The translations under genes were made by a program, and so were the position numbers. The notes below the pieces were generated by a model. The model made no database searches. It was not told where the DNA came from and worked only from the letters and a program-made list of their open reading frames with translations. Below, in pieces: positions 49,598 to 58,093 of a stretch of DNA of 64,000 nt (positions are counted from its first letter, which is position 1; each line of letters opens with the position of its first letter). Source of the stretch: Acidovorax sp. T1 (GTDB lineage Bacteria; Pseudomonadota; Gammaproteobacteria; Burkholderiales; Burkholderiaceae_C). The stretch covers positions 248,001 to 312,000 of the forward strand of contig NZ_CP021648.1 of assembly GCF_002176815.1 (NCBI RefSeq), written 5' to 3'.

Positions 49598-51430
49598 ATG
49601 ATCAAGCACCTGCAGCTCAAGAACCTCAAGGCCTGGCGCGACAGTGGCAGCGTGCGGCTGGCGCCGGTCACCATGCTGCTGGGCAGCAATTCGTCGGGCA
49701 AATCCACCTTGCTGCAAAGCCTGCTGCTGCTCAAGCAGACCGCGGCGGCGCCTGATCGCACGGTGCACCTGAACCTGGGGGGCGACGAGGCCCACGACAT
49801 GGTCAGCCTGGGCAGCTTTGACGCGTTGCTGGCGCACGGCGCGACCCCGCGCCAGTTTGAGATCGTGCTGGAATTCGAGCGCCCCGAGGGCGAACGCGTG
49901 CGCCAGGGCCGCTTTGCCTGCAGCTATGGCCAGACGGCCAGCGGCGCCGTGGTGGTGCAGGCGCTGTCGCTGTCCACCGTGGCGCGGGAGTTTCGGGCTG
50001 TGCGCCGGGAGCGCGGGGCCTATGCGGTGTGGGTGGATGGCGAACCCCGGCCACGCGGCAAGGGGCTGCACCTGGCGCCCGAGCGCTCGATTGCATTCTC
50101 GGCCGAGGCCATTGCCCTGCTGGGCCCCGATGGCGCCCATCTGCAAGACCTGAGCCTGGCCCTGCGCCGCGAGCTGGAGGCCATTGTTTACCTGGGCCCG
50201 CTGCGCCAGCGGCCCGCGCGCGACCAGGTGTGGAACAAGGGCGGTTCGGGCTCTGTGGGGGCCGAGGGCCAGCAGGCCATCAACGCCCTGCTGTCCGATG
50301 CCTTGCAGCCGGGCGCGGGGCAGGGCGCGGTGTTGCGCAGCGTGTCGGCGGGGCTGCAGCGCATGGGCCTGGCCGACCGCATCGAGGTGCGCCAGCTGGG
50401 GCGCTCCAGCCGCTACGAACTGCTGGTGCACAAGGATGGCGTGGCTGCCAACCTGCGCGACGTGGGGGTGGGTGTGGCGCAGGTGCTGCCGGTGCTCACG
50501 GTGGCCTACAGCGTGCCGCCCGGCAGCACGGTGCTGCTCGAAGAGCCCGAGATCCATCTGCACCCGCTGGCCCAGGCGGTGCTGGCCGAGCTGTTTGCTG
50601 ACGTGCAGGCCTTCACCCAGCGCGTGATGACCGGCAGCGTGCAGACCAAGGCCCAGGCCGCCAAGGCCCCGGCGGGTGGTGGCGGCACGGGCGTGGGCCT
50701 GGACCTGCTGCCCTGGCCCAAGGTGGACTTCAGCAAGTTCGGCCCGGTGGAGCGCAAGGAACTGGGCCGCATCAAGAAGATCAGCGGCGCCAACCTCACG
50801 CGCAACGCGGTGGTGATTCCCGCCGTGACCAACCACGACGACGCCGACATCACCGATCTGGAGGCGTTCCGTGTCCAGCTCAACAAGGAAAACGAGAAGA
50901 GTGGCATCAAGGTCACCATGCTCGCGTTCCTCATCAAGGCCTGCGTGGCCGCGCTCAAGAAGTTCCCCGACTTCAATAGCAGCCTGGACGGCGACAGCCT
51001 GGTGTACAAGCAGTACTTCCATATCGGCTTTGCGGCGGATACGCCCAATGGCCTGGTGGTTCCCGTGCTGAAGGACGCAGACAAGAAAGGCATCTTCCAG
51101 ATCAGCCAGGAAATGAGCGAGCTGGCCAAGAAGGCCAGAGACGGCAAGCTGGGCCCGGCCGACATGAGCGGCGCCTGCTTCACCATCTCCAGCCTGGGCG
51201 GCATTGGTGGGCGCTACTTCACGCCCATCATCAACGCGCCCGAGGTGGCCATTCTGGGCGTGTGCAAGAGCCAGATGGAGCCCGTGTGGGACGGCAAGCA
51301 GTTTGTGCCGCGCCTCATGCTGCCGCTGTCGCTCACCTGGGATCACCGCGTCATCGACGGCGCTGCCGCTGCACGCTTCAACGTGTACCTGGGCCAAATC
51401 CTGGCGGACTACCGCCGCATCCTGCTGTGA
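49598..51430 (+). CDS. Chimera: AAA-type ATPase N-terminus fused to dihydrolipoyl acetyltransferase (AceF) C-terminus
   Basis: A single 610-codon frame joins two unrelated proteins. Residues 1 to about 333 are an AAA15/OLD-like ATPase: Walker [14 protein letters not shown], signature-like [15 protein letters not shown], Walker [18 protein letters not shown]. It is cut just after Walker B, before the usual SHSEH switch. From about 334 on, the [23 protein letters not shown] segment and everything after are AceF: end of the E3-binding domain, then the catalytic domain with DHRVIDG (His583). No lipoyl domain or aceE is present. It may be a deletion product or an assembly join. Confidence 0.85.
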   Translation: MIKHLQLKNLKAWRDSGSVRLAPVTMLLGSNSSGKSTLLQSLLLLKQTAAAPDRTVHLNLGGDEAHDMVSLGSFDALLAHGATPRQFEIVLEFERPEGERVRQGRFACSYGQTASGAVVVQALSLSTVAREFRAVRRERGAYAVWVDGEPRPRGKGLHLAPERSIAFSAEAIALLGPDGAHLQDLSLALRRELEAIVYLGPLRQRPARDQVWNKGGSGSVGAEGQQAINALLSDALQPGAGQGAVLRSVSAGLQRMGLADRIEVRQLGRSSRYELLVHKDGVAANLRDVGVGVAQVLPVLTVAYSVPPGSTVLLEEPEIHLHPLAQAVLAELFADVQAFTQRVMTGSVQTKAQAAKAPAGGGGTGVGLDLLPWPKVDFSKFGPVERKELGRIKKISGANLTRNAVVIPAVTNHDDADITDLEAFRVQLNKENEKSGIKVTMLAFLIKACVAALKKFPDFNSSLDGDSLVYKQYFHIGFAADTPNGLVVPVLKDADKKGIFQISQEMSELAKKARDGKLGPADMSGACFTISSLGGIGGRYFTPIINAPEVAILGVCKSQMEPVWDGKQFVPRLMLPLSLTWDHRVIDGAAAARFNVYLGQILADYRRILL

Positions 51431-51437
51431 AAGGAAC

Positions 51438-53291
51438 ATGAACATGGCAGTGATCGATATCCAAGTCCCCGACATTGGCGACTTCGCCGAAGTGGGCGTC
51501 ATCGAAGTGCTGGTTCAACCCGGCGACACCATCAAGGCCGAGCAAAGCCTGGTCACCGTGGAGTCCGACAAGGCCTCCATGGAGATTCCGTCCAGCCACG
51601 CGGGCGTGGTCAAGGAGCTCAAGGTGAAGCTCGGCGACAAGATCGCAGAAGGCAGCGTGCTGCTCACGCTGGAGACGGCGCAGGCCGCAGCGCCCGCTGC
51701 TGCACCCGCAGTTTTGGAGCAAAAACCAGCTCCAGCGCCCGCAGCGCAAGCGCAAGCAGCTATCAAAACAGAAGCTAAGAGCTTTGCCGGTAGCGCCGAC
51801 CTGGAGTGCGACGTGCTTGTGCTTGGCGGCGGCCCCGGCGGCTACAGCGCCGCTTTCCGCGCTGCCGACCTGGGCCTCAAGGTCGTGCTGGTCGAGCGCT
51901 ATGCCCAGCTGGGCGGCGTGTGCCTGAATGTCGGCTGCATTCCCTCGAAGGCGCTGCTGCATGTGGCCGCCGTGATGGACGAAGTGTCGCACATGGCCGA
52001 CCTGGGTGTGGACTTCGGCGCGCCCACCGTAAACGTGGACAAGCTGCGCGGCCACAAGGAAAAGGTCATCGCCAAGCTCACCGGCGGCCTGGGCCAGATG
52101 GCCAAGATGCGCAAGGTCACCATCGTGCGTGGCTACGGCGCCTTTGTGGGTGCCAACCACCTCGAAGTGGAAGAAACCACCGGCACCGGCCAGGACAAGA
52201 CCGGCAGCAAAAAGGTGGTGGCGTTCAAGAAGGCCATCATCGCCGCTGGCAGCCAGGCCGTGCGCCTGCCCTTCATGCCCGACGATCCGCGCGTGGTGGA
52301 CTCCACCGGCGCACTGGCGCTGCAGGGCGTGCCCCAAAAGATGCTCATCGTCGGCGGCGGCATCATCGGCCTGGAAATGGGCACGGTGTACAGCACGCTG
52401 GGCGCCCGCCTGGACGTGGTCGAGATGATGGACGGCCTGATGCAGGGCGCGGACCGCGACCTCGTCAAGGTCTGGGAGAAGATGAACAAGCACCGCTTCG
52501 ACAACATCCTGCTCAAGACCAAGACCGTGGGCGCCCAGGCCACGCCCGAAGGCATCCAGGTGCAGTTCGAGGGCCTGGACGGCACGAAGAGCGAAGGCAC
52601 CTACGACCTGGTGCTGCAGGCCGTGGGCCGCACCCCCAACGGCAAGAAGATCGCTGCCGACAAGGCCGGCGTGTCTGTGACGGACCGCGGTTTCATCAAC
52701 GTGGACATCCAGATGCGCACCAATGTGCCGCACATCTTCGCCATCGGCGACATCGTGGGCCAGCCCATGCTGGCGCACAAGGCGGTGCACGAGGCGCATG
52801 TGGCGGCGGAAGTGATCGCCGGCGAATTGCAGGGCAACAAGGAACTGGCCAGCGCCGCCTTCAACGCCCGCGTGATCCCCAGCGTGGCCTACACCGACCC
52901 CGAAGTGGCCTGGGTGGGCCTGACCGAAGACCAGGCCAAGCAGCAGGGCATCAAGGTCAAGAAGGGCCTGTTCCCCTGGGCGGCCTCGGGCCGCGCCATT
53001 GCCAACGGCCGCGACGAAGGCGTCACCAAGCTGCTGTTCGACGACAGCCCCGAAGCAGGATCAGGAGACGGCCATGCTGGCCGGGGCCACGGCAAGATCC
53101 TGGGCGGCGGCATGGTCGGCACGCATGCGGGCGACATGATCGGCGAGATCGCCCTGGCCATCGAGATGGGTGCGGACGCTGTCGACATCGGCAAGACCAT
53201 CCACCCGCATCCGACGCTGGGCGAGAGCATCGGCATGGCGGCGGAAGTGGCGCATGGCAGCTGCACGGATGTGCCGCCTGCGCGCAAGTAA
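51438..53291 (+). CDS. lpdA: Dihydrolipoamide dehydrogenase with N-terminal lipoyl domain
   Basis: E3 of the pyruvate dehydrogenase complex, 617 residues. The N-terminal lipoyl domain carries the modified Lys45 in ESDKASME. An Ala/Pro linker leads to the flavoprotein: FAD motif [12 protein letters not shown], redox disulfide [13 protein letters not shown] (Cys162, Cys167), NAD motif [10 protein letters not shown] and the C-terminal base in [13 protein letters not shown] lies before two possible ATGs (51438, 51444). The linker at about residues 92-115 is encoded by the dispersed repeat. A short insertion GSGDGHAGR occurs before [12 protein letters not shown]. Confidence 0.95.
   Translation: MNMAVIDIQVPDIGDFAEVGVIEVLVQPGDTIKAEQSLVTVESDKASMEIPSSHAGVVKELKVKLGDKIAEGSVLLTLETAQAAAPAAAPAVLEQKPAPAPAAQAQAAIKTEAKSFAGSADLECDVLVLGGGPGGYSAAFRAADLGLKVVLVERYAQLGGVCLNVGCIPSKALLHVAAVMDEVSHMADLGVDFGAPTVNVDKLRGHKEKVIAKLTGGLGQMAKMRKVTIVRGYGAFVGANHLEVEETTGTGQDKTGSKKVVAFKKAIIAAGSQAVRLPFMPDDPRVVDSTGALALQGVPQKMLIVGGGIIGLEMGTVYSTLGARLDVVEMMDGLMQGADRDLVKVWEKMNKHRFDNILLKTKTVGAQATPEGIQVQFEGLDGTKSEGTYDLVLQAVGRTPNGKKIAADKAGVSVTDRGFINVDIQMRTNVPHIFAIGDIVGQPMLAHKAVHEAHVAAEVIAGELQGNKELASAAFNARVIPSVAYTDPEVAWVGLTEDQAKQQGIKVKKGLFPWAASGRAIANGRDEGVTKLLFDDSPEAGSGDGHAGRGHGKILGGGMVGTHAGDMIGEIALAIEMGADAVDIGKTIHPHPTLGESIGMAAEVAHGSCTDVPPARK
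51711..51782. repeat. Dispersed repeat copy inside lpdA, reverse orientation
   Basis: The plus strand reads GCGCAAGCAGCTATCAAAAC here. Its reverse complement has GATAGCTGCTTGCGCTTG followed by GCGGGCGCTGGAG, matching the intergenic copy at 2327-2385 over most positions. It encodes the Ala/Pro/Gln linker between the lipoyl and flavoprotein domains. Confidence 0.65.
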
Positions 53292-53313
53292 GTCCGCAGC
53301 CAAGCTACCCTGA

Positions 53314-53345
53314 CAAGGCCCGAACTGGCGACGGTTCGGGCCTTG
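53314..53345 (+). terminator. Terminator after lpdA
   Basis: A perfect 12-bp stem CAAGGCCCGAAC / GTTCGGGCCTTG with an 8-nt loop, 22 bp after the lpdA stop. The T tract is weak (TGCTTT), but the stem is very stable. Confidence 0.8.
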
Positions 53346-53376
53346 TGCTTTGCGTACCCAAACAATCGCCGCAGAA

Positions 53377-53396
53377 TACTGTGCATTTGTACAGTA
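53377..53396. promoter_or_regulatory. LexA-type SOS box in front of the IS91 transposase
   Basis: TACTGTGCATTTGTACAGTA matches the LexA consensus TACTG-N10-CAGTA at all ten fixed positions (CTGT-N8-ACAG core). It sits in a longer palindrome with 9-bp arms (53374-53382 and 53391-53399). It ends 4 bp before the transposase ATG at 53400, ideally placed to block its transcription. Confidence 0.7.
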
Positions 53397-53399
53397 TTC

Positions 53400-54959
53400 A
53401 TGTCAGCCACTTCCAAGCCCAAGCTCTACAACCCACGCCACCCCGAACGCACGCTGCTCTACCAAACGGTAGCCGAGCACTACGAGACCTGGCTAGAGTT
53501 GGCCAGCGCGGGTCAGTTCGACGGCCAGGGCGACCACCACACCCCCAAGCCCTTCGTGCGCAAAGCGTTTGCCAAGTATCTTGAGTGCGGCATCTTTGCC
53601 CATGGCTTTGCCCGCGCTCGCTGCGGCGACTGTGGGCACGACTACTTCGTCGCTTTCTCCTGCAAAGGCCGGGGAGTCTGCCCCTCGTGCACCACCCGGC
53701 GCATGGTGGAGACAGCAGCGCACCTGAACGATCACGTATTCCCCCGCCTGCCGGTGCGCCAGTGGGTGCTGTCGGTTCCCAAGCGGCTTCGTTACTTCAT
53801 GCAGCGCGACGGGCCAGTGCTCAATATGGTGCTGCGCATCTTCCTGCGGGTGATTGCGCAAAGCCTGCAGGCGCACTGCATTGGCGCGGCCAATGCAGAC
53901 AAGGAAAGCCTGCACATCGGCGCAGTGGCCTTCATCCACAGGTTCGGCTCCAGCCTGAACGAACACGTCCACTTCCACGTCTGTGTGGTGGACGGGGTGT
54001 TTGAGGAGGTGGCAGGCGAGGGCAGCGCTGATGCCGCAATGCAAGTCTCTGCGTCAGGTGTCGTATTCCACCCTGCCACCGGCATCGATGCGACACCCGT
54101 GGCACAAGTGCAGACCACACTGCAAAAACGTATCCTGCGCGCCTTTGTGGGCCGTGGGCTGCTGGAGAACTTCGAGGCAAAAGAGATGCTGGGGTACAAA
54201 CACAGCGGTTTCTCGGTGGATGCCGGGGTGTGCATTGAATCCCACGACCGTCCAGGCCTTGAGCGGCTCTTGCGCTATTGCGCCCGCCCACCCTTTGCGA
54301 TGGACAGGCTGCGCAAAGAGGGAAGCAAACTGGTGTACCGCTGCGGCAAGCAGCGCAGCGAACCCACCAGCGACAAGCGCGGTGCCAAGGTTGATGAGCT
54401 GCACCTCACACCGCTGGAGCTGATCGACCGCATTGCCGCGCTGGTTCCCCCGCCACGCACCCACCGGCACCGCTATTTTGGCGTGTTGGCACCCAACTCG
54501 CCGCTCAGGGCTGCGGTGACGGCGCTGGCGACACCGGCGCAAGCCGCTCCCGTGCTGGGCGCGTCGATCAGCACGGGGGAGTGCGCGCCTGGTGTGGTAC
54601 CGATGAGCAGCGCGCTGCCATCCCAGAGCGAGCCGGTGCTGCCCAAGCGTGCAGCGCACTACCTGTGGGCGGTGCTGATCGCCCGCATCTACGAGGTGTT
54701 CCCCCTCTTGTGTCCGCTGTGTGGCGGGCATATGCGCATCATCGCGTTCATTACGCACAGCGCTGACATCCGGCACATCCTGGACCACATCGGGGCAGAT
54801 TCAGAGCCACCCCGCATCTCCCCGGCGCGCGGGCCACCGCTGTGGGATGACTGTAGTGATGCGCAGATGGATGACGGGGCGCAAACCGAGCCAGCAGACT
54901 GGGACCTAGCGGCGCAACCGGCACCGGACTTTGAGGTCGATCAGCGCATCAGTTGGTGA
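53400..54959 (+). CDS. IS91-family transposase
   Basis: A 519-residue rolling-circle transposase. The N-terminal zinc-binding part has CGDCGHDYFVAFSCKGRGVCPSCTTRRM. The HUH site is NEHVHFHVCVVDG, and the downstream catalytic tyrosine region includes LERLLRYCARPPFAMDRL. The C-terminus has a second Cys pair CPLCGGHMRIIAFI. I chose ATG 53400 giving MSATSKPKLYNPRHPER; an upstream start adds residues encoded by the LexA box region. Appears intact. Confidence 0.92.
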   Translation: MSATSKPKLYNPRHPERTLLYQTVAEHYETWLELASAGQFDGQGDHHTPKPFVRKAFAKYLECGIFAHGFARARCGDCGHDYFVAFSCKGRGVCPSCTTRRMVETAAHLNDHVFPRLPVRQWVLSVPKRLRYFMQRDGPVLNMVLRIFLRVIAQSLQAHCIGAANADKESLHIGAVAFIHRFGSSLNEHVHFHVCVVDGVFEEVAGEGSADAAMQVSASGVVFHPATGIDATPVAQVQTTLQKRILRAFVGRGLLENFEAKEMLGYKHSGFSVDAGVCIESHDRPGLERLLRYCARPPFAMDRLRKEGSKLVYRCGKQRSEPTSDKRGAKVDELHLTPLELIDRIAALVPPPRTHRHRYFGVLAPNSPLRAAVTALATPAQAAPVLGASISTGECAPGVVPMSSALPSQSEPVLPKRAAHYLWAVLIARIYEVFPLLCPLCGGHMRIIAFITHSADIRHILDHIGADSEPPRISPARGPPLWDDCSDAQMDDGAQTEPADWDLAAQPAPDFEVDQRISW

Positions 54960-55157
54960 ATGAACAAAGCGGCGATTTTGACTTGCCGCGAACTGGCTCT
55001 GCGCCCGGTACACGCCGAGCGCCGCAAATCACTCTCCTGAACGCCAAACCCTGGTGGTGAACCTGACACCTGGGCGGGAAAATCGAGTGTCTCAGCCGGC
55101 TTGATGGCGCTTCCGCGGTGCGATACTTGGCCTCATGCGGTTAAAACGCCTATCCGT

Positions 55158-55334
55158 GCTCGTGGTCAGTATGGTCGGCAGCTGGAAGTAGCTCGCGAGA
55201 TCGGCAAGTGCAAGCACGTTGTTCTTGAACTTGTCGGGGTCTATATCGCGCACCAGCGACAGCAGGCCGGTCTGGTGGTCGACGAGCAGCACGGCGACGT
55301 CGTTCTTGTCGAGGCGCACATAAGGCTTGGACAT
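55158..55334 (-). pseudogene. Isochorismatase-family hydrolase (YcaC-like), truncated by IS91
   Basis: 59 codons remain: MSKPYVRLDKNDVAVLLVDHQTG, LLSLVRDIDPDKFKNNVLAL, ADLASYFQLPTILTTS. This is the N-terminus of YcaC-type cysteine hydrolases (about 200 residues). The catalytic Asp is in VDHQTG; the Lys and Cys sites are lost. AAAGGA precedes the ATG. After the serine codon the frame runs into the IS and stops. It is downstream of the pirin gene in the same direction. Confidence 0.85.
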
Positions 55335-55420
55335 GGTATTTCCTTTGAACTCATAAACAAAGCCCGTCAGGGCGGGAAAAGCCGGTGCGGCCGGCGACAT
55401 GGCCGGTCGCACCGACGGTA

Positions 55421-56287
55421 TCAGGCGTGCATCTGGCCGAAGCGGCCACTGTTGAAGTCGGTGATCGCTTCGGCGATTTCCGCCTGGGTGTTCATCACGA
55501 ACGGCCCGTGACCCACGATGGGCTCGTCAATCGGCTGGCCGCCTAGCAGCAGCAGCGTGGCATCGCTGTTGGCTTCGATTTCCACGCCGCTGCCGTCGCG
55601 CTCGAACTGCAGCAGCTGGCCTTCGCGCACCACTTCCTGGCCATTGACCAGCACCGTGCCGTGCAGCAGCACCAGCGCCAGCGTATGGCCCGCGGGCGTG
55701 TCGAAGCGCGCGGCGCGCCCTTGCTGCAGCCGCACATCCCACACATCGACCGGCGTGAAAGTCTGCGCCGGGCCGCGCTGGCCGTCGAACTCGCCCGCGA
55801 TCACGCGCACCTGGCCCGCGCCTTCGGGCAGCGCCACCGACGGAATCTGCGCGTCCTGCAGCGTCTGGTAGCGCGGCGCGGCCAGCTTGTCCCTGGCCGG
55901 CAGGTTGACCCACAGCTGCACCATTTCCAGCGTTCCGCCGCGTTGCGCGAACGCTTTTGAATGGAACTCTTCATGCAGGATGCCGCCGGCCGCAGTCATC
56001 CACTGCACGTCGCCCGGGCCTATCAGGCCGCCGGCGCCGGTGGAATCGCGGTGTTCGACTTCGCCCTCATAGACGATGGTCACGGTCTCGAAGCCGCGGT
56101 GCGGGTGCTGGCCCACGCCGCGCGGCTGGTCGGTGGGCGTGAACTGCGCCGGGCCGGCGTGATCGAGCAGCAGGAACGGGCTCAGATGCGCGCCGTGGCT
56201 GTTGTAGCTGAACAGCGAGCGCACGGGAAAGCCGTTGCCCACCCAGTGCGGGCGGGGCGCGCTGTAGGTTGCGAGGATCTTCTTCAT
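55421..56287 (-). CDS. Pirin-family protein
   Basis: A 288-residue bicupin. The N-terminal metal site is in QHPHRGFETVTIVYEGEVEHRDSTG with later Glu in LHEEFHSK; VGHGPFVMNTQAEI is at the end. Family members act as quercetinase or redox-sensing regulators; the role here is unknown. It is co-directional with the broken ycaC gene and divergent from a LysR regulator, a grouping seen often in proteobacteria. Confidence 0.93.
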   Translation of the reverse strand: MKKILATYSAPRPHWVGNGFPVRSLFSYNSHGAHLSPFLLLDHAGPAQFTPTDQPRGVGQHPHRGFETVTIVYEGEVEHRDSTGAGGLIGPGDVQWMTAAGGILHEEFHSKAFAQRGGTLEMVQLWVNLPARDKLAAPRYQTLQDAQIPSVALPEGAGQVRVIAGEFDGQRGPAQTFTPVDVWDVRLQQGRAARFDTPAGHTLALVLLHGTVLVNGQEVVREGQLLQFERDGSGVEIEANSDATLLLLGGQPIDEPIVGHGPFVMNTQAEIAEAITDFNSGRFGQMHA

Positions 56288-56342
56288 GGCTTTTCTCCTG
56301 TGGCACGAGGCGGTGCCTCGAATGCATGGCTAGAGAATAAAT

Positions 56343-56357
56343 CCAGAACGATTCTGG
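56343..56357. promoter_or_regulatory. Candidate operator between pirin and its LysR regulator
   Basis: CCAGAACGATTCTGG is a perfect palindrome with 6-bp arms and a 3-bp centre, in the 122-bp divergent gap. Its position suits LysR binding controlling both directions. Confidence 0.5.
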
Positions 56358-56409
56358 CGGTAGTCAGCAATATTTGCCTTCATCGTTCTATTTGAGGAAC
56401 AATGAGCGC

Positions 56410-57315
56410 ATGAGAGACCTCAACGATCTTTATTACTTCGTGCAGGTGGTGGAGCAGGGTGGCTTCGCACCCGCGGGCCGCGCCCTGGGCGTGCCCAAGT
56501 CCAAGCTCAGCCGGCGCATCGCGCTGCTCGAGGAACGGCTGGGCGTGCGCCTCATACAGCGCTCGACGCGGCGCTTCGCCGTGACGGACATTGGCCAGAC
56601 CTACTACCAGCACTGCAAGGCGATGCTGGTCGAGGCCGATGCCGCGGAGGAGGCGATTGCCCTGACCCAGGCCGAGCCCTGCGGCACGGTGCGCATGACC
56701 TGTCCCGTGGCGCTGCTCGATGCGCGCGTCGCCGCGATGCTGGCGGATTTCATGGCGCTGTATCCGCGCGTGCAGATCCAGCTGGAGGAAACCAATCGCC
56801 GTGTGGATGTGCTGGGCGAAGGCATCGATCTCGCGATACGCGTGCGCCCGCCGCCGCTCGATGACAGCGACCTGGTGATGCGCGTGTTCGCCCAGCGCGA
56901 CCAGTGCCTGGTGGCCAGCCCGCGGCTGTTGGAGAAGACCGGCATGCCGCGCAATCCGGCCGATCTGGCCGGTCTGCCGAGCATGGGGCTGGGCCAGCCA
57001 CAGACCGACCATGCCTGGGCGCTGATCGGGCCGGACGGCGCCCACGCCAGGATTGCCCACGCGCCGCGCTTCGTCACGCAGGGCATGTTCGCGCTGCGCA
57101 CCGCGGCCATTGCCGGCGTGGGCATCGTGCAGTTGCCGCGGATGATGATCAACGGCCATTGCGCGCGCGGCGAACTCGTTGAATTGCTGCCCGGCTGGGC
57201 GCCGCGCAGCGAAATCATCCATGCGGTGTTCGCTTCGCGCCGCGGCCTGCTGCCTTCGGTCAGGGCCTTGCTCGATTTCCTGGCCGAGCGCTTCGCGGCG
57301 CTGCAGGAGGATTGA
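56410..57315 (+). CDS. LysR-family transcriptional regulator (pirin-linked)
   Basis: A 301-residue regulator: helix-turn-helix DLNDLYYFVQVVEQGGFAPAGRALGVPKSKLSRRIALLEERLGVRLIQRSTRRF, then the effector domain from GTVRMTCPVALL. I chose the ATG at 56410, giving MRDLNDLYYFV. It is divergent from the pirin gene. The type resembles regulators of pirin/isochorismatase groups. It ends one base before the start of the convergent gene's stop. Confidence 0.93.
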   Translation: MRDLNDLYYFVQVVEQGGFAPAGRALGVPKSKLSRRIALLEERLGVRLIQRSTRRFAVTDIGQTYYQHCKAMLVEADAAEEAIALTQAEPCGTVRMTCPVALLDARVAAMLADFMALYPRVQIQLEETNRRVDVLGEGIDLAIRVRPPPLDDSDLVMRVFAQRDQCLVASPRLLEKTGMPRNPADLAGLPSMGLGQPQTDHAWALIGPDGAHARIAHAPRFVTQGMFALRTAAIAGVGIVQLPRMMINGHCARGELVELLPGWAPRSEIIHAVFASRRGLLPSVRALLDFLAERFAALQED

Positions 57316-57316
57316 A

Positions 57317-58006
57317 CTATTGCGGCGGCGGCTGGGGGTGGTCGGCCGCGGGGATGTCGGGCCGGAGCTCGGTCATCACCGCGCTGTCCACCGCGCCTTG
57401 CAGCGTGCAGGTCACCCGCGTCCTGCCGCCCTGGCTGCCTTCATCGGGCTCCAGTATGAGCACCCGCTCCAGGCGGCTGCGGCCAGGCGCGTCGCCGGAC
57501 AGGGTGGCGACCGGCTGCCACAGCCCGTCCTTGCGCACTTCGCCCCGGGCATAAAGCGCTTTCACCGGTTTCAGGTGCGCGCCCTGATCGATCAGCGGGC
57601 GCAGCTGCTGCGCAACCTTGTCGGGGCTGCCTTCGACCACAAAGCCCCAGAACAGGTAGTTGCCCAGCAGGTCGAGATCGATGCTCTTGTCGAAATAGGA
57701 CAGCAGCTTCACGCCGCCCACCTGCGGCGCATTGCGCAGCGGCGCGAAGTTGGCCGCGTTGTACGCGCGCTCTCCGACGGGAATCCAGCTGATGCTGCCT
57801 GCGGATTTGAGCCCCACGTGTTTTTTCCACGCGGGCGCATGCGCATGCAGGCTGGAGAAGAATGTGCCATCGCAGCGGGTGAATGCCTTGAACGTTGCAT
57901 CCAGCGCGCCGTTGCCGGCTTGCAGCGTGGGGGCCAGCAGCAGGCTGGAAAGCAGCAGGGCCGTGCGGGTCGGCGGGCGGCAAAAAAGTGCACGGTTCTG
58001 TGTCAT
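57317..58006 (-). CDS. Secreted hypothetical protein
   Basis: A 229-residue protein with a signal peptide (RTALLLSSLLLAPTLQAGNG) and an exported globular domain: CDGTFFSSLHAHAPAWKKH, SYFDKSIDLDLLGNYLFWGFVVEG and TRVTCTLQGAVDSAVM. Two Cys near the ends could form a disulfide. No family recognised. I chose the ATG giving MTQNRALFCR; an in-frame start eight residues upstream is possible. It converges with the LysR gene. Confidence 0.8.
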   Translation of the reverse strand: MTQNRALFCRPPTRTALLLSSLLLAPTLQAGNGALDATFKAFTRCDGTFFSSLHAHAPAWKKHVGLKSAGSISWIPVGERAYNAANFAPLRNAPQVGGVKLLSYFDKSIDLDLLGNYLFWGFVVEGSPDKVAQQLRPLIDQGAHLKPVKALYARGEVRKDGLWQPVATLSGDAPGRSRLERVLILEPDEGSQGGRTRVTCTLQGAVDSAVMTELRPDIPAADHPQPPPQ

Positions 58007-58093
58007 TGTCTCGAGAAGGCGGAATTTCAACCAGCCGTATATTCCAGCAGATGGTTGAATGCCGCCTTGTCGGCAAAGCGCTTGACTTGCTGT

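Larger units (their letters stand above)
53347..55157 (+). mobile_element. IS91-family (rolling-circle) insertion sequence, ends approximate
   Basis: Contains one HUH transposase gene. The right boundary is placed where the ycaC-like frame stops matching (about 55157). The left boundary must lie between the lpdA terminator and the transposase ATG. IS91 elements make no target duplication and none is seen. The terminal hairpins that define ori and ter ends could not be assigned with certainty; a candidate end sequence lies at about 55107-55151. Confidence 0.72.

Noticed and set aside
51806..53584. 592-codon frame overlapping lpdA in another phase and running into the IS
   Set aside because: Arg/Gly/His-rich shadow that crosses the terminator and the IS boundary; lpdA occupies the true frame.
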